A stretch of 64,000 bases of DNA from Planococcus sp. ISL-109 (GTDB lineage Bacteria > Bacillota > Bacilli > Bacillales_A > Planococcaceae). The position numbers and the translations under genes were made by a program. The notes beneath the pieces are model-generated. The model was not told the origin of the DNA, did no database searches, and saw nothing but the letters and a program-made list of their open reading frames with translations. This document shows positions 57,501 through 64,000 of the stretch, piece after piece (positions within the stretch are counted from its first letter, which is position 1; each line of letters opens with the position of its first letter). The DNA lies in assembly GCF_018613655.1 (NCBI RefSeq), contig NZ_JAGGPW010000006.1, forward strand, positions 105,109 to 169,108, given 5' to 3'.

Positions 57501-58374
57501 GTGGATTTTCATCTTTCTGTTGCGGCTCTTCCGGTTCGTGCAGCGTGCCGCTCTTCGGAGATTCAGGCGGAGTTTCCTCGCCATTAACCTTGACGAACTG
57601 ATCGCGCCGCTTTTCCGTCCGCTTCGGTATAAACCGTGTCAATAAGCGCACTGACTTCATTTTCCGGCCGATTTCGACCACTTCCTGCGGTTCATCGATC
57701 AAGCGGATGATGGCCTCGACCGCATCTCGGGGGTCGTCCATCGGCTTCATATCGACGACATGACCCGAGTAATTGTCGGCGTGTTCAAACCACGGCGTAT
57801 CGGTCGCCCACGGCAATACCGAACAGATGTGGATATTGGGGTAGCCTTCGAGCTTCACTTCTTCATTGAGCGCGGAACTGAATCCGAGAATGGCGTGTTT
57901 GCTGGCGCTATAGCCGGTGAAATAAGGATAGGCCACATCGCTTGCGACCGATCCGATATTGATCAAGGTGCCGCTGCCGATCTCCTTGAAATGGCGAAGT
58001 GCAAAATGGCTGCCGTTCAATGTGCCTTTGACGTTCACTTCGATCATGCGTGCGAGGTCTTCGAGCGGAATATCCGTGAACGGCCCAATGACCCCGACAC
58101 CTGCGTTGTTGATCCAGACATCAATTTTCCCGAAACTGATCAGCGCTTCTTCGAATAGCCACGCGACGTCCGCTTCACGGCTGACATCCATTGTCACCGC
58201 AATGGCGTTTGGCCCGAGTTCACTCGCGAGCGCCTCGATCAAGCCGGTGCGCCGGGCAGCGAGTACGAGGTTCGCCCCGTCCTTGGCCAATTGCCGGGCA
58301 ACTTCTTTCCCGAGCCCACTGGAGGCACCTGTGATGACGATCGTCTTGCCGTAATGTGATTTCTCTTGTGCCAT
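57493..58374 (-). CDS. SDR-family oxidoreductase, second of pair
   Basis: A 293-residue classical short-chain dehydrogenase. The cofactor loop is TGASSGLGKEVA, NNAGVG marks beta-4, and the catalytic Ser/Tyr/Lys lie in INIGSVAS and YPYFTGYSASKHA. A hydrophilic C-terminal tail of about 50 residues (ETPPESPKSGTLHEPEEP) is unlike most SDRs and is shared in style with the upstream paralogue. ATG 58374 is preferred (GGTGGGAG upstream). It follows the first SDR by 17 bases, so one transcript. Confidence 0.88.
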   Translation of the reverse strand: MAQEKSHYGKTIVITGASSGLGKEVARQLAKDGANLVLAARRTGLIEALASELGPNAIAVTMDVSREADVAWLFEEALISFGKIDVWINNAGVGVIGPFTDIPLEDLARMIEVNVKGTLNGSHFALRHFKEIGSGTLINIGSVASDVAYPYFTGYSASKHAILGFSSALNEEVKLEGYPNIHICSVLPWATDTPWFEHADNYSGHVVDMKPMDDPRDAVEAIIRLIDEPQEVVEIGRKMKSVRLLTRFIPKRTEKRRDQFVKVNGEETPPESPKSGTLHEPEEPQQKDENPQA

Positions 58375-58391
58375 GTCCGCTCCCACCTTTC

Positions 58392-59300
58392 TCACTCTTC
58401 GTCCTGGCGTTCAAACCGTTCCCGCAAGTCCCCGGAAACGTTTTGTCCTTCTTCGAGCGGTTCGTGCAAACTGCCGGAAGTCCGCTCGGCAAGCGGCGCC
58501 GAGTCAATCATGCCTTTCAGCTGTTCGCCGCCTAAGCCTTTGGCGGGTGCAGCCAAAAACTGCCCGAAAAAGGTGGCTGTCTTGCTTCTAGTACCGACTT
58601 CCAATGTTTTTCTCGGCTCCTCGATCAAGCTGAGAATGGCATCGACCACTTTCCCGGGATCATCCGCCGGACCAACCAGAATCTCATGGCCCGAATAATT
58701 CCCTGCATGTTCGGTCCACGGCGTATCCGTGATCCACGGGTCGATCGAACAGACATGGACGTCCGGATAACCTTCCAGCCGCAGCTCTTCAAAAAGCCCA
58801 TTGGACAATCCGCTAACCCCAAATTTGCTGCCGGTATATGCGGCTCCATATGGCATCGGCACTTTGCTCGCGAACGAGGACACATTGATCAAGATGCCGT
58901 GCCGCTGTTCCTTGAAGCGCCGCAGCGCGAAATGGCTGCCGTAAATCGTGCCAAGCAAATTCACTTCGACCGTCCGGTTCAAATCACGCAGCGGCGTGTC
59001 GACAAACGGGCCGAACGTGCCGATCCCCGCATTATTGATCCATACATCAATCTGCCCGAAATTATTTATCGCGGCACGGTGCAAACTCTCGACATCTTTC
59101 GGGTGGCTGACGTCTGCTGTCACCGGGATGACCAACGGGCCGAGCGAGTCGGCCAGTTCTTCGATCAGCCGGGTCCTGCGGGCGGCAATGACCAGCTTCG
59201 CCTGTTCCTTCGCCAAGCGTTCCGCCAGTCCACGGCCAATTCCACTTGATGCGCCTGTAATGACTATGACTTTTCCACGATATGAAAATTTCGCCCCCAC
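58392..59300 (-). CDS. SDR-family oxidoreductase, first of pair
   Basis: A 302-residue short-chain dehydrogenase. TGASSGIGRGLA binds NAD(P), NNAGIG follows, and INVSSFAS with YGAAYTGSKFG holds the catalytic Ser, Tyr and Lys. The C-terminal tail ends SGSLHEPLEEGQNV. I start at GTG 59300 because AAGGAGG lies eight bases upstream and a sigma-B-like promoter lies within the longer frame (ATG 59441) at 59345-59370. Substrate unknown; a stress-induced pair by context. Confidence 0.87.
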   Translation of the reverse strand: MGAKFSYRGKVIVITGASSGIGRGLAERLAKEQAKLVIAARRTRLIEELADSLGPLVIPVTADVSHPKDVESLHRAAINNFGQIDVWINNAGIGTFGPFVDTPLRDLNRTVEVNLLGTIYGSHFALRRFKEQRHGILINVSSFASKVPMPYGAAYTGSKFGVSGLSNGLFEELRLEGYPDVHVCSIDPWITDTPWTEHAGNYSGHEILVGPADDPGKVVDAILSLIEEPRKTLEVGTRSKTATFFGQFLAAPAKGLGGEQLKGMIDSAPLAERTSGSLHEPLEEGQNVSGDLRERFERQDEE

Positions 59301-59344
59301 AGCACTCGCCTCCTTCATAAAAAAATGCATAGTTTTATATATAA

Positions 59345-59370
59345 ATACCCCCTTTTCAAGCGCCAAAAAC
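59345..59370 (-). promoter_or_regulatory. Sigma-B-like promoter of SDR pair
   Basis: On the minus strand GTTTTT, 14 bases, GGGTAT: the -10 is perfect and the -35 core GTTT is present. It lies 45 bases before the GTG start. Confidence 0.7.
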
Positions 59371-59483
59371 GCTTCACGACGGGCATTCAAGAAGAACAGT
59401 CCTAAAGATTCAAACTTTTCTGACTTCATGGATCCAAACACCTATATTAGCCTATTTTCCCATTAACATCATTCACTGATCAA

Positions 59484-59518
59484 CAAAAAAAGAGCGTCAC
59501 CTTTTAAGGTGACGCTCC
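59484..59518 (-). terminator. Terminator of sigma/anti-sigma operon
   Basis: GAGCGTCACCTT / AAGGTGACGCTC perfect 12-bp stem then T7 on the minus strand. Confidence 0.92.
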
Positions 59519-59552
59519 CATGAAAATCGTTTATTGCCTTGATCTATCGTTC

Positions 59553-60302
59553 TTATGCTTCTGGGTCAATTGCGGCGCTCAACACTACTTCCCCTTGCGG
59601 AGTCTCATTGCCCCGCTGTGGTTCCAAAGTGATGGCAATCGTATCCCAACCTTCTGTATCTTCTTCGAGACTAAAGAACGCTGCGCCTTCATTTTCCTCA
59701 TCAGCCGTAAAGGCTCCCGCTGGAATCGGCTCCCCGTCTTTCAATAACCAAATTTGATAGACTTCCCCGCCGCTAAGTGGAGCGAGTTGATCTGCCTGCA
59801 CGAGGAGATTCAATGCGTTTTCATCACGGACGATGGCAGCTGTCCCGATGCCTTCAAACGCTTCACTCGGCTGCAGATCCACTGTTTCAAACGCCACAGC
59901 CGGCGATTCAGGCGCATCCGGTCGATCGCTTAATTCATAAAACGCATACGCGTTACCGAGCAGCGACACCAAAAGCCCCGCCGCAATGAGCGGTGTCCAT
60001 TTCGAGCTTGTGAAGGTACGCTTCGGCATAGCAGTTGGCGCCGTTTTGGCTTCACGAACTGCCGTATGCACTTCTGTTGGCTCATTTTTCTGTTCTTCTT
60101 CAAACACAGCATCCAATATCCGTGCTTTCATGCCTGTATTCGGCTCAACCGGCTCTGCAAGATAAGGGAGTTCGCCTGTCATATCGACAATGTCACGGCA
60201 TTCCGGACACTCCGCTAAATGCTGTTCAAATTGTTGTCGCTGTTGTTCATCTAGGCTGCCATTTAAATAATCGACTAATTGATCACAATTCACGTTTGTC
60301 AT
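59553..60302 (-). CDS. RskA-like anti-sigma factor with zinc-finger domain
   Basis: A 249-residue membrane regulator. Residues 1-40 carry the ZAS motif H-x3-C-x2-C (HLAECPECR). One TM segment (about 99-120, WTPLIAAGLLVSLLGNAYAF) follows. Residues 130-249 form an RskA-type extracytoplasmic domain (GGEVYQIWLLKDGEPIPAGAF). It should hold the ECF sigma factor at the membrane until a surface signal acts. It overlaps the sigma gene by 20 bases, with SD GGGGGAG. Confidence 0.9.
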   Translation of the reverse strand: MTNVNCDQLVDYLNGSLDEQQRQQFEQHLAECPECRDIVDMTGELPYLAEPVEPNTGMKARILDAVFEEEQKNEPTEVHTAVREAKTAPTAMPKRTFTSSKWTPLIAAGLLVSLLGNAYAFYELSDRPDAPESPAVAFETVDLQPSEAFEGIGTAAIVRDENALNLLVQADQLAPLSGGEVYQIWLLKDGEPIPAGAFTADEENEGAAFFSLEEDTEGWDTIAITLEPQRGNETPQGEVVLSAAIDPEA

Positions 60303-60861
60303 CCAGAACTCCCCCTTCCTGCACCACTTGCAAAGATGTCTTCAATTTCTTCAATGCCAAGCGGATCCGGCTCTTCACTGTGCCGAGCGGAATGCCGCAT
60401 TTTTCTGCAATTGTTTCATGCGTGTAGCCTTTGAAATAAAACAGATCCACCATCTTTTGCTGCTCGTCCGATAAATGACGGACAGCTTGATGGATTTGCT
60501 CGCTTTTTTCCTGCCATTCAACCGTTTCTTCGACCGAGAAATCGGTGCTTTCGACTTGTGCGACTTCTTCTAATGGAACGGAAGGCTTTTTTTGCTTGCG
60601 GATCAGATCCACCGCCGCGTTGCGTGACATGGTCACTAGCCACGCCACAAATTTCCCTTTGCCTTCATCATAATGGCCAGTTCCCCGCCAAATTTTGACG
60701 AACACTTCCTGCAGCGCCTCTTCTGCGAGGTCGCGGTCTCCTGTCATCTTATAGAGATAGGAGAACAGCATCTTTTCGTACTTGTCATACAGTTCTTCGA
60801 GCGCGGCCTTGTCTTTGCCCCTGACGCGCTCGTATAGCAATGCGTCTGAACTTTTTTCCAT
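60283..60861 (-). CDS. ECF-type RNA polymerase sigma factor
   Basis: A 192-residue sigma-70-family factor. Region 2 (LYDKYEKMLFSYLYKMTGD, DLAEEALQEVFVKIWRG) and region 4 (YTHETIAEKCGIPLGTVKSRIRLALKKL) are clear, and regions 1 and 3 are absent as in ECF factors. It groups by look with SigK/RskA-type pairs. SD AGGGG. It is divergent from the surface protein-sortase genes, which are candidate targets; no firm ECF promoter could be picked by eye. Confidence 0.92.
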   Translation of the reverse strand: MEKSSDALLYERVRGKDKAALEELYDKYEKMLFSYLYKMTGDRDLAEEALQEVFVKIWRGTGHYDEGKGKFVAWLVTMSRNAAVDLIRKQKKPSVPLEEVAQVESTDFSVEETVEWQEKSEQIHQAVRHLSDEQQKMVDLFYFKGYTHETIAEKCGIPLGTVKSRIRLALKKLKTSLQVVQEGGVLDDKREL

Positions 60862-61142
60862 GCCGTTTCCCCTTTTTTCAAATTTCGTATATTCAGCTTA
60901 CTACACTCCGCGGCATTAACGTTAGCTGGCTCTATTTCCTTGTTACCCATTCAACGCAATGAGAGCGCATATAGTTCACTTTATTGTGGTGAATTGTAGT
61001 TTTCTGCTGTGAGTATTACGCAAAAAGTCGGAGTCACATGGCCTTGCTCATTTTCATTGAAAAACTTAATTAAAAAAGTGATCTAATCAGCCAGTTCTTG
61101 CGTTAGACATTATAAGAAGAAAACTATAAGGAGTGGTGAATT

Positions 61143-62381
61143 ATGATGAAAAAACGACAACTCATTTTAGCATCCGCATTCACGGGTGCATTGATCGGCG
61201 CTGGCGCAACTAGCGCGGCGGCAGATACCGGAAAACTGCAGGAGAGCGATTTAGAACTTTTATTGGCTGAACAGCATGCCTTAAATGTAGAGACCGCCAT
61301 TAAATCGATCGATGACCATCCGGCTGCCCAGGCAGCCGAAGAGGCCCTGCTGCAAAACACGGAGCAGTTGGAAAGTTATTTAGCAGGCCTCCTTTACCAA
61401 CCAGAAGAGGCCCGCGAGCTCACAGAATTTTTCCGCCAGCAAAGCGAATGGATCACTGCGGCTGCAGATGGCCAAACAGGTGAAGCCCCAACAGCAGAAG
61501 GTCTCGGCTACCGCAGCCAGACAGCTGCAGAAAGCTATGCGGCCACACTCCAAAACTTAATCGGCCATTACGCTGAAGAAGACTTTGAATCTGCGTACCG
61601 CGCACATCTGGAAGGCTTTTCAGCAATCGAAAGCTTGAGCACAGCATGGTCGGACAGCCTCACAGACGAATTCCCCAAGCATTTTGACGGAAACCCGGAG
61701 TCAGCTGATGAACTGCGCTCCACATGGAACCGCCTCGGTGCTGAACACATTGCGCTAAGCCAATTGAGCATGGCTAAAGGCTTTGACGGCGATTCCGATT
61801 TCGACTTTGTCGAATGGGCACAAGATGAAAATGCAGAATCGTTCCGCGCGCTCTTTGCCGAATACTACGGCGAGGAACAAAGCGACCGCTTTCTTGAACT
61901 GTGGACCAACGACCACCTGCTTGTCCAAGGCGATTTGTCCGCAGCCGCGGTTGCCGGAGATGAAGACGGACAAACGGACGCAGCGGCGGCATTATCCGCT
62001 GACTTCCCAGCCGCATTCGGCAGTTTCCTCGTTGAGCTGACAGAGCATCCGGATGCTGCGTCGGCGCAACAAGCGATTGAACGCCACGAAACAGCTGCTG
62101 TTGAAGCTTTTGAGCACTACCAGCAAGAAGACTTTGAGGCCTATTACACAAGTTACGGAGAAGGCTTTGGTGCAATCGGTGAGTTTTCGGAGCACTTCAC
62201 GAACGCAACAGCTGAGCGATTCCCGGAACAATTTACAAACGCCGCCCCTGAAAAAATGCCGGCAACCGGACTTGGCGGAATGGCTTCAGGAAACGCCATA
62301 CTCGGTTTATGGATCGCCCTTTCGACCGTGATTATTGGGCTCGGGGCAACTTTTACCTTACGTCAGAGAAAGCCGGAATGA
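61143..62381 (+). CDS. LPXTG-like surface protein with two internal repeats
   Basis: A 412-residue exported protein. The signal peptide is about 1-27 (LILASAFTGALIGAGATSAAA). The long acidic helical body contains two alike segments: HYAEEDFESAYRAHLEGF (about 141) and HYQQEDFEAYYTSYGEGF (about 325). Each is followed by a DEFP / ERFP motif. The C-terminus is a sorting signal: MPATG, a hydrophobic stretch (AILGLWIALSTVIIGLGATF) and RQRKPE. MPATG departs from LPXTG at the first residue. The SD AAGGAG is strong. The sortase gene follows 48 bases later. Confidence 0.85.
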   Translation: MMKKRQLILASAFTGALIGAGATSAAADTGKLQESDLELLLAEQHALNVETAIKSIDDHPAAQAAEEALLQNTEQLESYLAGLLYQPEEARELTEFFRQQSEWITAAADGQTGEAPTAEGLGYRSQTAAESYAATLQNLIGHYAEEDFESAYRAHLEGFSAIESLSTAWSDSLTDEFPKHFDGNPESADELRSTWNRLGAEHIALSQLSMAKGFDGDSDFDFVEWAQDENAESFRALFAEYYGEEQSDRFLELWTNDHLLVQGDLSAAAVAGDEDGQTDAAAALSADFPAAFGSFLVELTEHPDAASAQQAIERHETAAVEAFEHYQQEDFEAYYTSYGEGFGAIGEFSEHFTNATAERFPEQFTNAAPEKMPATGLGGMASGNAILGLWIALSTVIIGLGATFTLRQRKPE

Positions 62382-62429
62382 TGCCCTCCAAAACGGAGGC
62401 ATCGCTATTTGTGAAAGGTGGATTTGCAC

Positions 62430-63416
62430 ATGAGACATTTTTTCATTATGGGCTTGGCCACAGCGCTTTGCATCACTTTGTTGTTCATTTTGGATCCGCT
62501 GAACGCTCCAGAGACCCAAGCTGAACCTTCAGGAAGCGTCCATAGCGCTGATCAAACCGACGCCAAACCAGCGGAACAAAAGACGCCAAGCGAACGGCTC
62601 GATACCGAATATCGCGACAAAATCGCGGAATTCCCAGTTCGCCCAGCCCAGCAGGACAAGCTGGCAGAGCTGCGGAAAGAACGTTTGAATAGCTTGCAGG
62701 GCATGACTCCGGTAAGCATTTCGATTCCTTCCATCGGAGTGGATGCTGCCATTGAAGAAACCGGCGTGTTGGAAAACGGCGAAATGGGCGTGCCGGAAGA
62801 TGTCGACCAGGTCGGCTGGTTTGAGCCTGGCTTTAAAGCTGGCGCTGAAGGACACGCCGTCCTTGCCGGACACGTCGACAGCCTCAGCGGGCCTGCCGTG
62901 TTTTACGAACTCGACAAGCTAGAGACCGGAGACCAATTTACGTTAACGGACGCGGACGGACGGGAAATGGTTTTTGAAGTGCGGGACATGGAGAGCTATA
63001 TCACGGATGAGGCGCCGGTCGAGGAGATTTTCGGCCGCTCTGACCAGCGCATGGTTAACCTCATCACGTGTACCGGTGATTTCAACCGCAGCATCGGCTC
63101 CCACGAAGAGCGGCTCGTCGTCTCCGCCGAACTGATTTCCGATTCGGCGATGATAGAGCTCGACCCTGCTGCTCCTGATAATATCCGGCTGTCAGCAGCG
63201 GCCTTATCATGGCATGCAGTGCGCGACGATTCGATCATCGGCTACCGCGTGTATGCAGAGGATATCGAGAGCGGCGCCACTGAAAAAATCGCCACTGTGT
63301 CGCTGTTCGAACGCAAAAGCGTGCCGCTGAAAGCGGACGACACCAAGCGCTATTTTGTCGTGTCCGTCAATGTTGATTTGAAAGAATCCGAAAAAGCTGT
63401 AGTACCGGCCACTTAA
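62430..63416 (+). CDS. Class F-type sortase with C-terminal Fn3-like domain
   Basis: A 328-residue membrane-anchored transpeptidase. One N-terminal TM (MRHFFIMGLATALCITLLFI), then an acidic linker and coil. The sortase domain (about 95-240) has catalytic His in LAGHVDSLSGPAVF, Cys in NLITCTGDF and Arg in HEERLVVSA. The last 80 residues (SWHAVRDDSIIGYRVYAEDI...KRYFVVSVNVD) resemble a fibronectin type III beta sandwich, unusual for a sortase. ATG 62430 is preferred (AAAGGTGG upstream). Its neighbour with MPATG is the likely substrate. Confidence 0.88.
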   Translation: MRHFFIMGLATALCITLLFILDPLNAPETQAEPSGSVHSADQTDAKPAEQKTPSERLDTEYRDKIAEFPVRPAQQDKLAELRKERLNSLQGMTPVSISIPSIGVDAAIEETGVLENGEMGVPEDVDQVGWFEPGFKAGAEGHAVLAGHVDSLSGPAVFYELDKLETGDQFTLTDADGREMVFEVRDMESYITDEAPVEEIFGRSDQRMVNLITCTGDFNRSIGSHEERLVVSAELISDSAMIELDPAAPDNIRLSAAALSWHAVRDDSIIGYRVYAEDIESGATEKIATVSLFERKSVPLKADDTKRYFVVSVNVDLKESEKAVVPAT

Positions 63417-63420
63417 ATAG

Positions 63421-63461
63421 AGCCTCGATCAGCTTTGTAAGATACTGATCGAGGCTTTTTT
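63421..63461 (+). terminator. Terminator of surface protein-sortase operon
   Basis: AGCCTCGATCAG / CTGATCGAGGCT perfect 12-bp stem, then T6. Confidence 0.92.
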
Positions 63462-63520
63462 GTCCTCTGAACAATAGGATGCAAGAAAAGATATACTAGA
63501 TTTTCTTCCTTAAATAGCTA

Positions 63521-63995
63521 GTGCTATTAGACTGCGCTCCAGGGGCACGCTTGCCGGGGGGGCGGGCGTCGAACCAAGGTGGCAAAAAGCGCGCCACCAT
63601 TGTCTCACCAGTCCCGCTCGGTCCCCCAGGCGTCGGCCCCTTCCGCTCCGTCTCTAGGTTTAGAGGTGTTAATCATTTCTTCATCCTCTCAACTAGTAAG
63701 CGGTGGAAGATATCTCTTTGTTGCCACAATCGATGCTGCAAAATTTTTCTTAACACTGGGATAGGCAGCTATTTTCAGCACTGTTTGAACCAGTTAAACC
63801 AGTTTTCAATTCATCACTATTCCACTAAGGAAGCGATTTCCCCAACAGTGGACGAAACGTATAGAGGTAACTCAATTTTCACAGGCAAGAGTCAGTGGAA
63901 ATGAAAAGCCGCCTCGCGCATAGGGGTGAGCCGAAGCAATGAGACAAGAGGTTTTCTTGGCTCATTGCGGGAGGCCAACCCAAAGCGAGGCGGCG
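63521..63995 (-). repeat. Dispersed composite repeat, copy D (most complete)
   Basis: Minus-strand copy filling the gene-free end of the window. In repeat orientation it starts with a foldback arm (63993-63904; outer GCCGCCTCGC / GCGAGGCGGC). Then come GGGGAAATCGCTTCCTTAGT (63844), AGAGACGGAGCGGAAGGGG (63655), GACGCCTGGGGGACCGAGCG, CCACCTTGGTTCGACGCCC (63585) and GGAGCGCAGTCTAATAGC (63540). It matches copy A over the core and copy B in the foldback arm. Confidence 0.8.
63904..63993. repeat. 90-bp foldback arm of repeat copy D
   Basis: Outer inverted repeat GCCGCCTCGC/GCGAGGCGGC and inner partly pairing GGCTCATTGC / GCAATGAG. CTCGCTTTGGGTTGGCCTC is shared with copy B at 29135. Confidence 0.75.
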
Positions 63996-64000
63996 AAGCA

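Noticed and set aside
1..64000. tRNA, rRNA, CRISPR array, insertion sequence or prophage genes
   Set aside because: None was recognised by eye; no transposase, integrase, cas or phage protein signature appears in the translated frames.

Overview
The window looks like chromosome from a pigmented Gram-positive member of the Planococcaceae (Planococcus/Planomicrobium type). The evidence is CrtN-type C30 carotenoid desaturases, Shine-Dalgarno-rich starts, LysM-3D, YtxH, YsnF and RsbR proteins, sigma-B-like and WalR-like sites, a Bacillales-type lysine riboswitch before dapA and a near-perfect Bacillales parS. The genus is inferred. No rRNA, tRNA, CRISPR array, transposase or prophage was seen.

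Layout. 1-2.5 kb: two overlapping crtN-type desaturases, the first cut by the window edge. 3-11 kb: LysM-3D wall protein, DbpA helicase, the circularly permuted ATP-grasp / alpha-E-transglutaminase pair, a YtxH protein, an HD-GYP protein and a small secreted protein. 11-20 kb: glutamate synthase (gltB-gltD) and recQ. 20-24 kb: a hypothetical, an XRE regulator, a broken pentapeptide-repeat gene, and a plus-strand operon of two DUF1538 membrane proteins and a double PII-like protein. 24-32 kb: CDP-glycerol transferase, a parS-like site, exoA, UMF1 transporter, YkuS-YtxH fusion, MsmX-type ATPase, rlmN. 32-40 kb: VOC protein, two CoA-transferase paralogues around a LytTR regulator, a Bmr/NorA-type exporter and a MerR-B12 photoreceptor of CarH/LitR type. 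40-50 kb: purine and nucleoside transporters, a frameshifted DHA2 exporter, a SwrC-like RND pump, TraB-like protein, methyltransferase. 50-60 kb: lysine riboswitch-dapA, RsbR-like protein, CWB2 surface protein, YsnF stress protein, LVIVD propeller, Yip1 protein, two SDRs. 60-63.4 kb: ECF sigma / anti-sigma pair, then an LPXTG-like surface protein and its sortase.

How parts work together. The most coherent signal is a probable light/B12 regulon. A CarH/LitR-like repressor (38825-39727) has the Wx9EH and ExHxxG cobalamin motifs. Direct repeats of TGTATA at 11-bp spacing lie over its own -10 element and also in front of the crtN operon and of the RND pump. Sigma-B-like promoters precede the YsnF, YkuS-YtxH and SDR genes, suggesting a general-stress set. 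A perfect CcpA cre lies upstream of gltB and a one-mismatch cre upstream of a CoA-transferase.

A composite dispersed repeat (GC-rich core plus foldback arm) occupies several gene-poor gaps, at about 2.7, 29.2, 40.2 and 63.5-64 kb. Two genes are broken in this assembly: the pentapeptide-repeat gene (in-frame stop plus frameshift) and the DHA2 exporter (one-base slip in a T7 run).
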